Source: Bacillota bacterium | GTDB taxonomy: Bacteria; Bacillota; Dethiobacteria; DTU022 | Assembly: GCA_012727685.1 (NCBI GenBank) | Contig: JAAYGO010000021.1 | Span: 1 to 28,981, forward strand | Length of the DNA: 28,981 bases | Direction of reading: 5' to 3' | Shown: one piece after another, positions 16,509 through 23,641 of the stretch | Layout of the letters: each line of letters begins with the position of its first letter | How positions within the stretch are numbered: position 1 is the first letter of the stretch | Made by a program: the position numbers and the translations under genes | Notes under the pieces: generated by a model | The model's database searches: none | Told to the model about the DNA's origin: nothing | Seen by the model: the letters and a program-made list of their open reading frames with translations, nothing else

Positions 16509-16524
16509 TTCAGTTCAGGCTGAA
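16509..16524. promoter_or_regulatory. possible MarR operator
   Basis: TTCAG (16509-16513) and CTGAA (16520-16524) form a short perfect inverted repeat around six bases in the leader of the marR-type gene. A candidate leftward promoter upstream has TTGACA (16596-16601) and TACCCT (16573-16578), 17 nt apart, with a weak -10. The assignment rests on position and symmetry only. Confidence 0.3.
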
Positions 16525-16601
16525 TTCAGTGCGGCGGCGAAGGCTACGGTTAAATCTGTTCTTATCTCTTTTAGGGTATGTGATCAAATAGAATCTGTCA
16601 A

Positions 16602-16717
16602 GCAAACCAAGGGGACGGTTCTCCTGGTCGCAAACCAAGACCAAGGAGAACCATCCCCCTGATTTGCCCTTAATTTAAGCCTTGCCTGCGACCAGGAGAA
16701 CCGTCCCCTTGGTTTGC
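16602..16717. repeat. palindromic repeat with 31-bp perfect inverted arms
   Basis: The arm at 16602-16632 is the exact reverse complement of 16687-16717. Its core is CCAAGGGGACGGTTCTCC. A third, imperfect and inverted copy lies between them (GACCAAGGAGAACC then CCCCCTGA, 16639-16661), so the element can fold in two ways, as one long hairpin or as a shorter one in its left half. No ORF of note is inside. It ends just past the stop codon of the membrane-protein gene. The GGGGACGGTTCT core is of a type seen dispersed in Firmicute genomes. Confidence 0.85.
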
Positions 16718-16720
16718 CTT

Positions 16721-17659
16721 TTATGGCCACAGATCGGCCGTTACATCCCATCCTGCGTTAATATGCAGCGGCCAGGTCCCGGCACCGATCTGGATCGTGC
16801 CGGATGCCGGTTCAAGCTCGCCTTCTACGGGCGGTTCCGCAATTTCCCAGGGAGCGTTTCCTTTTAAGCTTTCGCGCGCATGGGGATGGCTTGTGGTGCT
16901 GTAGAGGGTCACATCAAGTTCAGGCGAAAGCAGCGCCTGCACCGAACCGCCGCAGTGGATTGACCAGGGAGCCTCGAGCCGATCCAGCCGTAGCTGCATA
17001 TTTTCGTGAACCCCGGAACCTTCAATAATTAAAAATCTATCCGCAGGCACCAGGACAGTCCGCTTGATCTGGCGCGCGCCATAGTGGAAAAGCCCTATTT
17101 GTTCCGGCAGCGGCGCGAGTTGAATATAGAGTGTTTCCCCGGAGCGGTGGGTCTCCAGTGCACCGAAATCGGCCGCGGTAAAGGTTGTTTCTGCGGGAGT
17201 GTGGAGGCTCGCCTGCCCGAAAATCTCCAGGTGTTCTCCGGTCGTGCTGTGCAGTTCTAGCTCGCCGTCACCATAGGAGAGCACCACCTTTGCAATCCCG
17301 TTTAATGGGATTTTGGTTTTACGCATAGAAAGCGTCTGTTCATAAGCGGTGAGGCCGTCCCGGATGGCCGGGAGCAAACCGCTTTCAGCCAGAACGTAGC
17401 CGCCCAGGGTGAAGATAAAAAAGACGAAAACAATGATCATGGAGAAAAAATCGTATTTTATCACAAACTGTCCGTTTCGGTTCAGGGCGCCGGCGGCGAT
17501 GATTTCCAAGCCCAGCAGGATTAATACGGCCGGCCACCATCTGAGCATGACTTCCAGCATGGAGGCTGCCCCGGAGAAGTGGTCGATCAGCAGCCCTATT
17601 CCCAGCAGCACCAGGATCAGCCCCATTGAAAAAGATCCGACCCGCCATTGGCGCATCAT
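16721..17659 (-). CDS. membrane-anchored protein with DUF4097/LiaF-like extracytoplasmic part
   Basis: 312 aa. Three N-terminal hydrophobic segments (about 11-30, 38-58 and 70-92) resemble the LiaF/DUF5668 transmembrane module. They are followed by a roughly 200-residue soluble part rich in short beta-strand segments (IAKVVLSYGDGELELHSTTG, LLIIEGSGVHENMQLRLD), as in adhesin-like or DUF4097 domains that form beta-helices. No catalytic motif is seen. ATG 17659 overlaps the previous stop by ATGA, indicating coupled translation. As the last gene of an ECF sigma operon, a role in sensing or buffering cell-envelope stress is likely but inferred. Confidence 0.7.
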   Translation of the reverse strand: MMRQWRVGSFSMGLILVLLGIGLLIDHFSGAASMLEVMLRWWPAVLILLGLEIIAAGALNRNGQFVIKYDFFSMIIVFVFFIFTLGGYVLAESGLLPAIRDGLTAYEQTLSMRKTKIPLNGIAKVVLSYGDGELELHSTTGEHLEIFGQASLHTPAETTFTAADFGALETHRSGETLYIQLAPLPEQIGLFHYGARQIKRTVLVPADRFLIIEGSGVHENMQLRLDRLEAPWSIHCGGSVQALLSPELDVTLYSTTSHPHARESLKGNAPWEIAEPPVEGELEPASGTIQIGAGTWPLHINAGWDVTADLWP

Positions 17660-18168
17660 TGCTCACTCCCTTCCCCTGTTTCGCAGTGCTCCGCGGGCCG
17701 GGGCTCCTCTTCGCCGGAAAGCCGTTTGCCCAGAACCAGCCTGATCCCCCCGGCGATAAAGAGCAGGGCCACCAGGGCGGTGCTAACCCTGCGGACTTGC
17801 TCGTAAGAGAAATAATCATGGAGCCAGGGCAAGGCCAGCCGGTTGATGATCAAGATCACCCCGATGGCGATCAGACCGTATCCAACCCAGCGCTGCTTTT
17901 CGGCCAGCCATTTCCACGGGGAAGCGATCGCGGGCGGCTCCGGAGCCACGTGGCCGTTGTTAAAGTGCTGCAGCGCGTCAAAGAGACTGTAAAACCAGAT
18001 TACGGGCAGCAGGTAGGCAAAAATGGTAAGGTTAAGCCAGTCCATCAGGAAGATGGAGAGGAGAAAGGAGAGCATGAACTGCAGCCCTCTCTCCATCCAG
18101 CCCAGGTAAAGATGTCCCACCCCGGGCAGGATGGATAAAATGACGGTTAAAAACTTGCTTTTAGCCAT
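17656..18168 (-). CDS. TM2/DUF5668-like membrane protein
   Basis: 170 aa, mostly hydrophobic. The start (LTVILSILPGVGHLYLGWMERGLQFML) matches the TM2 pattern, in which a Pro-Gly-x-Gly-x-x-Tyr-Leu-Gly turn joins two membrane helices. Two further helices follow, then a LiaI/DUF5668-like pair near 90-155 (YGLIAIGVILIINRL, VALLFIAGGIRLVLG). AGGAGG is 9 nt before the ATG. It sits between the anti-sigma gene and the DUF4097-like gene and overlaps the latter by 4 nt. No enzymatic activity is predicted; a membrane accessory of the stress module is the best guess. Confidence 0.7.
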   Translation of the reverse strand: MAKSKFLTVILSILPGVGHLYLGWMERGLQFMLSFLLSIFLMDWLNLTIFAYLLPVIWFYSLFDALQHFNNGHVAPEPPAIASPWKWLAEKQRWVGYGLIAIGVILIINRLALPWLHDYFSYEQVRRVSTALVALLFIAGGIRLVLGKRLSGEEEPRPAEHCETGEGSEQ

Positions 18169-18197
18169 AGTCCTGATCCTCCTTATTGCCAGGCAGC

Positions 18198-18626
18198 CTA
18201 ATCGGCCCTGTTTTCGTTGTGGAAGAGTTCCCCGGGCAAACCGGCGGCAACCGTTTCGTTAATAAGCCGGGGAATGTGCCGGGTTTCTTTCAGGAGTGCG
18301 GGAAGCCCCGCTGCCACGGCATCAAAAGCGCCGCCCGCCATTAAAACCAGCGTGATGACGGCGGCAGCGATATAGTTGAACAGCAGGCGGCTTTTCCTTT
18401 TCCGGGCGGCTTCACGCTGCTTTCGCCGGATCAAGCGCCACAGGTTAGCTTCGAAATCCGGCAGCAGCAGGGCTGCCGCTTCGGCTTCTTCTTCACCGGC
18501 CAGCTCGAGGTAGCTGTTCAGGCAGCGGTCGCACCGTAAAAGGTGCCGTTCCATGCGACGGCGCCTGTTCCGGTCCAGGGCGCCGCGGCAATAGCGGGAC
18601 CAATCGGCGCTGCTGTAATGAGCCAT
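18198..18626 (-). CDS. zinc-finger (ZAS) anti-sigma factor, single-pass membrane protein
   Basis: 142 aa. The N-terminus has the ZAS zinc motif H28-x3-C32-x2-C35 (HLLRCDRC), which in this family clamps the cognate ECF sigma factor. A basic stretch (RRKQREAARKRKSR) precedes one transmembrane helix near 87-107, and a short extracytoplasmic tail of about 35 residues follows. The ATG is 2 nt after the sigma stop codon, the usual arrangement that keeps the two in balance. Release of the sigma factor would follow an envelope signal through the tail or partner membrane proteins. Confidence 0.85.
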   Translation of the reverse strand: MAHYSSADWSRYCRGALDRNRRRRMERHLLRCDRCLNSYLELAGEEEAEAAALLLPDFEANLWRLIRRKQREAARKRKSRLLFNYIAAAVITLVLMAGGAFDAVAAGLPALLKETRHIPRLINETVAAGLPGELFHNENRAD

Positions 18627-18628
18627 CC

Positions 18629-19165
18629 CTACAAGCCCTCCTTCAACTGTTCTTTTAAGATCTGCCGCGCCCGGTAAAGGCGCGATTCCACCGTCTTCAC
18701 CGTGACCCCCGCTTCCCTGGCCAGTTCCCGGTAACTCTTCCCCTCAAAGAGGTAGCTGATCAGGGTTTGCCGGTAGGGAGGGGGCAGGCTGTTTACAAGG
18801 GCGGCCAGACGGCTTCGCGAGGCCTCGCGAAAAAATTCGTCTTCGGCGGAGCCGGCCACCGCGCCGCCCCATTCGACCGGTGAAGCCACACTGAACTCGG
18901 CGCGGCGCCGTTCCCGGCGGCGGCACCAGTCCACCGCCTTGTGCGTGGCAATGCGGGCCAGCCAGGTCTTAAGGTTGCCGCCCCGGTATCCGGGCAGCGA
19001 TTGATAGACCTGCCAGAATGTTTCCTGCAGCACGTCCTGGGCCTGGTCCGGATCACGCACGATCGGCAGGATTACCGCCATCAGGTAACCTTTATACTGC
19101 GCGATCAGGCTGGAAAAGAGATCGCCATTACCGGCGCTCCTTTTCTCGATCCGTTCTTCAGCCAC
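18629..19165 (-). CDS. ECF-type RNA polymerase sigma factor
   Basis: 178 aa. Region 2 spans about 20-90 (LIAQYKGYLMAVILPIVRDPDQAQDVLQETFWQVYQ; the DxxQDxxQETF box contacts core polymerase, and LKTWLARIATHKAVDWCRRRERR forms the -10 reading part). Region 4 (about 115-170) has LPPPYRQTLISYLFEGKSYRELAREAGVTVKTVESRLYRARQILK, a helix-turn-helix for the -35 element. The start is a GTG with AGGAGGT about 10 nt upstream. It heads a four-gene operon with its anti-sigma factor. A GCGTCTTA box at about 19207 leftward resembles an ECF -10 (CGTC), hinting at autoregulation, but no good -35 is visible. Confidence 0.93.
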   Translation of the reverse strand: MAEERIEKRSAGNGDLFSSLIAQYKGYLMAVILPIVRDPDQAQDVLQETFWQVYQSLPGYRGGNLKTWLARIATHKAVDWCRRRERRRAEFSVASPVEWGGAVAGSAEDEFFREASRSRLAALVNSLPPPYRQTLISYLFEGKSYRELAREAGVTVKTVESRLYRARQILKEQLKEGL

Positions 19166-19305
19166 AAGCAGTGCAACCTCCTTTAAAAACCCTTAACATA
19201 AGACGCTCCAAACCCTAAAAACCCTGCAGAAAAAAATACCGGGAGAAACCAAATTGTGATGGGGTTCCACCAGCGATTATATTTCTTTCCCCGGCAAACT
19301 TCAAT

Positions 19306-19334
19306 TTGCTCGCAGCAGTCCTTTTTGCTATACT
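19306..19334 (+). promoter_or_regulatory. promoter of the AMMECR1/radical SAM pair
   Basis: TTGCTC (19306-19311) and TATACT (19329-19334) are separated by 17 nt. A second TATAAT (19343-19348) lies just downstream without a -35. The start codon follows about 48 nt after the -10, with AGGGGGAT as ribosome binding site. Confidence 0.5.
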
Positions 19335-19381
19335 TAGATTAGTATAATTTTACATTCACGAACCCAAAGGGGGATCGGATC

Positions 19382-20764
19382 ATGCTGAAAATAGTGGGCT
19401 TTGCGCCGCACCCGCCGATCATTATCCCGGAAGTGGGGGGCGACTATCTCGAGCAGGCCAGGGAGACCGTGTCCGGGCTGCGCGAACTGTGCCGCCGCTT
19501 CGCAGCGGCCAAGCCGAAGCGGCTGATCATCATTACCCCGCACGGGCCGCTGCTGCGAGATGGCATCGCCGTTCCCGCCGTTTCGCGGTTGCAGGGTGAT
19601 TTCGGCGACTTTGGCGCGCCGCAGGTTACCCTGAGCTTCGCCCAGGATCAGGCCTTGCTCTACCGCCTGCAGCAGGAAACGGCGGGGGAGAAGGCGCAGC
19701 TCGTCCCTGTCAAGGGTTTTCGTATGCTCGATTCCGGCGCCGCCGTCCCGCTTTATTACCTGCAAAAAGAGGGAGTTGAAGCGCCGGGGCTGCATCTGAC
19801 CTTTGGGCTGCTGCCCTATCGCGATCTTTACGATTTCGGCAAAGCCCTGCGCCGCGCGCTGGAAAACCACGGCTTGCCCTACGCCATTTTAGCCAGCGGC
19901 GACCTTTCACACCGCCTTAAACCGGGTGCGCCAAACGGCTATGATCCGCGCGGCGCTGAATTCGATCACCTCTTAGCTGAACTGCTGCGCCAGGGGCGCA
20001 CGGAGGAACTGCTCAATCTCGATCCCGAACTGGTTGAAGCTGCGGCCGAGTGCGGCCTGCGCTCCCTGATCATTGCCCTGGGGGTCCTGGACGGAATTCC
20101 CTACGATACCGAGATTATTTCTTATGAAGGTCCCTTCGGAGTCGGTTACCTTGTGGCCGAGTTAAAGCCGCGCGCGGCGGAAAGCGGCGCCAAGAAAGAG
20201 GCGGGCGCCGTGGCAGCTGCGTCGGCCGAGGGCAGCGCGGCGGCTGAAAGGGGAGGCGAGAGCGCGCCGGTAGCCCTGGCCCGGCAGGCCCTTAAGCATC
20301 AACTCGAGTACGGCCGCCCGCTGCCAACACCTGGGCAGTTGCCGCCTGAACTGAGCGGGCGGGCCGCCGCTTTTGTTTCGCTGCACAAAGGGGGCGAGCT
20401 GAGGGGCTGTATCGGGACGATCGCCCCGGTGCACCCTACCCTGGCCGCAGAGATCATCGCCAACGCCGTCAGTGCCGGGTTCAATGACCCCCGCTTTGCG
20501 CCCCTGCGCCGTGAAGAACTGGAACAGTTGGTCATCTCGGTGGATGTGCTCAGCCCGCTGGAGCGGATTAGCGATCCCGGTGCCCTTGACCCGAAAAAAT
20601 ACGGCGTGCTCGTGCGCAGCGGGCACCGCAGCGGCCTCCTTCTGCCGGACCTGGAAGGGGTGGATACCGTAGAGGAGCAGCTTCGGATCGCCCGCCTTAA
20701 AGCCGGCATTGCCCCCGGCGAACCGGTGGAACTCTACCGCTTCACCGTAACCCGGTATTATTAG
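19382..20764 (+). CDS. LigB/MEMO-like - AMMECR1 fusion (AmmeMemoRadiSam)
   Basis: 460 aa. Residues 1 to about 265 have the class III extradiol dioxygenase/MEMO fold: FAPHPPIIIPEVGG with metal-type His at the start, ITPHGPLLRDG and ILASGDLSHRLKPGAPNGYDPRG. An Ala-rich linker (about 268-298) leads to an AMMECR1 domain (about 300-460) with AFVSLHKGGELRGCIGTI, its hallmark LRGCIGT motif, and FNDPRFAPL. Bacteria and archaea keep MEMO, AMMECR1 and a radical SAM protein together as the AmmeMemoRadiSam system, whose biochemical product is not settled as far as known to me. Here two of the three parts are fused and the third follows 47 nt later. No dioxygenase pathway genes are nearby, which argues against aromatic ring cleavage. 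Confidence 0.9.
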   Translation: MLKIVGFAPHPPIIIPEVGGDYLEQARETVSGLRELCRRFAAAKPKRLIIITPHGPLLRDGIAVPAVSRLQGDFGDFGAPQVTLSFAQDQALLYRLQQETAGEKAQLVPVKGFRMLDSGAAVPLYYLQKEGVEAPGLHLTFGLLPYRDLYDFGKALRRALENHGLPYAILASGDLSHRLKPGAPNGYDPRGAEFDHLLAELLRQGRTEELLNLDPELVEAAAECGLRSLIIALGVLDGIPYDTEIISYEGPFGVGYLVAELKPRAAESGAKKEAGAVAAASAEGSAAAERGGESAPVALARQALKHQLEYGRPLPTPGQLPPELSGRAAAFVSLHKGGELRGCIGTIAPVHPTLAAEIIANAVSAGFNDPRFAPLRREELEQLVISVDVLSPLERISDPGALDPKKYGVLVRSGHRSGLLLPDLEGVDTVEEQLRIARLKAGIAPGEPVELYRFTVTRYY

Positions 20765-20811
20765 GGGTTGGAGGCCGGAATCGAAGTCAGAAGTGGAGGG
20801 CAGGTGAGAAT

Positions 20812-21828
20812 GTGACGATGCGCAAGGCACAGTTTTATGCCAGGGAAGAAGGGGCGGTTATCTGCCTGCTCTGCCCGCGCCGCTGCCGTCTCGCCGAGGG
20901 GCAGACCGGAATTTGCGGCGCCCGCCGGGTGGTGGAGGGTGAGCTGCAGACCCTGAACTACGGCCTCTGTTCGGCCGCACACTGGGATCCGGTCGAGAAA
21001 AAACCGCTCTACCACTTCTATCCCGGCAAGGCAGTCTTTTCCCTGGGCACATTCGGGTGCAACCTGCTATGCTGCTTCTGCCAGAACTGGAGCATTGCCC
21101 GCGCCAAACCGGAAAATGCGCCCTTTGGCAGCGCAATTACCCCGGAAGAAGTGCTCGCCGAGTTAAAGGGCGCGGGCAGCCCCCCGGAGATCGCCGGCGT
21201 GGCCTTTACCTACAACGAGCCCTCCATCTGGTTCGAGTTTGTCTGCGATACCGCCCGACTGGTGAAAGCGCACGGCTACCGCACGATCATGGTCACCAAC
21301 GGCTTTATCAGCAGCGAAGCCCTGGCGGAGCTGCTGCCCCTGATCGACGCTTTTAACATCGATGTGAAGGCCTTTAACGACCGCTTCTACAGCGAGTATT
21401 GCCGGGGCATGCGCCGCCCTGTTCTCGAAACGGTGGAGGCGGCGGCACGCCACTGCCACGTGGAGGTCACCTGCCTGCTCATTCCCACTTTAAACGATGA
21501 CCCGGAAGAGCTGGAAGAGCTGGCCGGCTGGCTCTCCGGCCTTTCGCCCGCCATCCCGCTTCATTTCTCGCGCTATTTTCCCCAGTATAAACTTGATTTG
21601 CCGCCCACACCCCTGGAGAGCCTAAAGCGGGCCCGCGCCATCGCACAGAATAAACTGGATTATGTCTACCTGGGCAACGTTGATTTGCCCGGCACATCAG
21701 ATACATTCTGCCCCGGGTGCTCGCAGCTGCTGATCCGGCGGCGCGGTTACAGTGTGAGCCTTGCCGGCCTGCACGGCCGCCGCTGCAACCGCTGCAACCG
21801 CGAGATCAAGCTGGTGCTGCCATCATGA
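20812..21828 (+). CDS. amrS: AmmeMemoRadiSam system radical SAM enzyme
   Basis: 338 aa. The radical SAM cluster is C83-x3-C87-x2-C90 (CNLLCCFC), preceded by a Cys-rich N-terminus (C18, C21, C25, C35) like pyruvate formate-lyase activase relatives. FTYNEPSIWFEF, GYRTIMVTNGF and DAFNIDVKAF are typical of the AmrS/PflA-like family. The C-terminus ends in a likely zinc ribbon, CPGCSQ...RRCNRC, which could bind a protein or nucleic acid partner. The start is GTG 20812 (AGGTGA 4 nt, GGAGGG 11 nt upstream); ATG 20818 is an alternative. Cotranscribed with the MEMO-AMMECR1 fusion. The reaction is unknown. Confidence 0.92.
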   Translation: MTMRKAQFYAREEGAVICLLCPRRCRLAEGQTGICGARRVVEGELQTLNYGLCSAAHWDPVEKKPLYHFYPGKAVFSLGTFGCNLLCCFCQNWSIARAKPENAPFGSAITPEEVLAELKGAGSPPEIAGVAFTYNEPSIWFEFVCDTARLVKAHGYRTIMVTNGFISSEALAELLPLIDAFNIDVKAFNDRFYSEYCRGMRRPVLETVEAAARHCHVEVTCLLIPTLNDDPEELEELAGWLSGLSPAIPLHFSRYFPQYKLDLPPTPLESLKRARAIAQNKLDYVYLGNVDLPGTSDTFCPGCSQLLIRRRGYSVSLAGLHGRRCNRCNREIKLVLPS

Positions 21829-22067
21829 AAGAGGCGGTTTTCTCTATCCGGCGGGGAATGATTGTGTCCCGTTTCTTCATACTATCAAATAAAGCCGGCT
21901 AATTAGCCCGCAGCCTCCTTTACTGGATAAGTTAGCCGCTTTAGGGAAAAAAGACTTTGCCGATCCGGCGCCATCTTTTATTTCTCTTTGAAGGTATTCA
22001 CCTGAATTAAGGCGAATAAGCAATATTATTCGTAAAAAAAACGATTACACGAGGGGTCACCTGCAAA

Positions 22068-22898
22068 TTGGCCATTTTGGACCGGATTATTGCTGCGCTG
22101 TTACAATTAAACATCAGTTGGCGCGATGTTGTCGATATTATTATCGTCTCCTACGTTTTTTACCGGTTAATATTGATCATTCGCGGCACCCGGGCTGAAC
22201 AGTTGATCAAAGGCCTGGTGGTGCTGTTGCTGGCCATGATTGTCAGCGACCAGCTTGGCTTTAATACTCTGCACTGGCTGCTCCGGCAGGTGATGACCGT
22301 CGGCCTGATTGCCCTGCCGATTATCTTTCAGCCTGAACTGCGCCGCGCACTGGAACAGCTTGGGCGCGGCAAGATCTTCCAGCGCTCCTACTGGGATTGG
22401 AGCCCGCGGGAATTTGACCACATGTTGGATGAATTGACGAAAGCCATCCCCGTGCTGGTAAAAAAGCGGATCGGCGCTTTGATCGTCATTGAACGGGAGA
22501 CAGGCCTCAAGGACTGGATCGCGACCGGCATACCGGTTGAAGGGATTGTTTCAGCTGAGCTGCTGGTGAACATCTTTTTCCCGCGCAGCCCGCTGCACGA
22601 CGGGGCAGTCATCATTCGCGGCAGCCAGATCGTGGCCGCCGGCTGTTTCCTGCCACTTTCCGACGATCCCTCCCTAAGCAAGGAGCTGGGGACCAGGCAC
22701 CGGGCGGCAATCGGCATTTCCGAGCAGTCGGATGCCGTGGCGATCATTATTTCCGAAGAAACCGGGATTATCTCCATCGCCCAAAACGGTGTTTTAACCC
22801 GCTATTTAGACGAGAAAAAGCTGCGGGCCATCTTAACCGAGCTGTGCGCGCCGCCGCGAGAGGGTTTCATTCTTTGGCCGTGGAGGAATAGTAAATAA
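22068..22898 (+). CDS. cdaA: diadenylate cyclase CdaA
   Basis: 276 aa, normal length. It makes cyclic di-AMP from two ATP at the membrane. Three N-terminal transmembrane helices span about 10-90 (VVDIIIVSYVFYRLILII, LIKGLVVLLLAMIVSD, WLLRQVMTVGLIALPIIFQPE). The DAC domain has LHDGAVIIRG (DGA at 178-180) and GTRHRAAIGISE (RHR at 210-212), the ATP and metal-binding motifs. The start is TTG 22068 with GAGGGG about 10 nt upstream. It is followed at 2 nt by cdaR and then by glmM, the conserved Firmicute trio in which CdaR and GlmM tune the cyclase. c-di-AMP controls potassium uptake and wall homeostasis. Confidence 0.96.
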   Translation: MAILDRIIAALLQLNISWRDVVDIIIVSYVFYRLILIIRGTRAEQLIKGLVVLLLAMIVSDQLGFNTLHWLLRQVMTVGLIALPIIFQPELRRALEQLGRGKIFQRSYWDWSPREFDHMLDELTKAIPVLVKKRIGALIVIERETGLKDWIATGIPVEGIVSAELLVNIFFPRSPLHDGAVIIRGSQIVAAGCFLPLSDDPSLSKELGTRHRAAIGISEQSDAVAIIISEETGIISIAQNGVLTRYLDEKKLRAILTELCAPPREGFILWPWRNSK

Positions 22899-22900
22899 TT

Positions 22901-23575
22901 ATGGAAAAGTTTTTGCGCAGCAACTATCTTGCCCGGGCCCTGGCAGTTTTCCTTGCCATTGCCCTCTGGCTTTTTGTGACCGGGGATAATATCACCCGCA
23001 ACACACCTTCGCGGACTGTCATGAAGGATGTCCCCCTGAATTACGAGAACCTGGAGCCCGGCCTGGTGGTGACCAGCGAGCTCGGCACCGTGGACGTCAC
23101 CCTGGAGGGGCTGGCCGACGCTTTTGAAGGCCTGACGATCAGTGACGTAGATGCCCACGTGGATCTGGCAGAAAAGGAGGCCGGGGTACATCGCTTGCAG
23201 GTTAGGGTGAAGCCACCCCGCGGCCTCGAGCTGGTTACCTTTACCCCGGAGCAGGTTGAGCTGGTCATCGAACCGTTAATCTCCGCTGACTTTCCAGTAT
23301 ATGTAGAATATTCCGGCACCCCTGCGGCCGGATGGATGAGGCAAAAAGCCGGTTTTGAGCCGATGCACATTAGCGTGGAAGGTCCCCAATCAGTGATCGA
23401 AACGATCAGCCGGGTGGTGCTTTACATCGATCAGAGCGGCAAGCGCAGCGAATTTAAAGGAGAACTGGCCCCTGTGCTTCTTGACGATCAGGGCAAGGAA
23501 ATTGACAGCAAAGGGCTGGAGATCTCACCGGAAAAAATAGCTTTTACCATTTATTTTGTGGAAGTCGGCGACTAG
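22901..23575 (+). CDS. cdaR: CdaR, YbbR-domain regulator of CdaA
   Basis: 224 aa. One N-terminal transmembrane segment (about 12-30, LARALAVFLAIALWLFVTG, the usual YbbR start) is followed by about two extracytoplasmic YbbR domains (DVPLNYENLEPGLVV, VEYSGTPAAGWM, then VEGPQSVIETISRVVLYIDQ). Bacillus CdaR is about 480 aa with four YbbR repeats, so this is a short form. CdaR binds CdaA at the membrane and modulates c-di-AMP synthesis. ATG 22901 is 2 nt after the cdaA stop codon. A terminator-like hairpin follows the gene. Confidence 0.93.
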   Translation: MEKFLRSNYLARALAVFLAIALWLFVTGDNITRNTPSRTVMKDVPLNYENLEPGLVVTSELGTVDVTLEGLADAFEGLTISDVDAHVDLAEKEAGVHRLQVRVKPPRGLELVTFTPEQVELVIEPLISADFPVYVEYSGTPAAGWMRQKAGFEPMHISVEGPQSVIETISRVVLYIDQSGKRSEFKGELAPVLLDDQGKEIDSKGLEISPEKIAFTIYFVEVGD

Positions 23576-23582
23576 TCGGCTT

Positions 23583-23610
23583 GGCACGGTTTCTATCGTG
23601 CCCGTTTTTT
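23583..23610 (+). terminator. intrinsic terminator-like hairpin between cdaR and glmM
   Basis: GGCACG (23583-23588) pairs with CGTGCC (23597-23602) across an 8-nt loop, followed by CGTTTTTTAT. It would separate or attenuate cdaA-cdaR from glmM. No clear promoter for glmM is seen below it, so partial read-through is likely. Confidence 0.65.
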
Positions 23611-23641
23611 ATGGATTCGTATTTAAATGGGGGGCTGAAAC

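Noticed and set aside
21825..21902. 25-codon ORF overlapping the amrS stop by ATGA
   Set aside because: No ribosome binding site, no recognisable product and no conservation argument; overlap alone is not enough.
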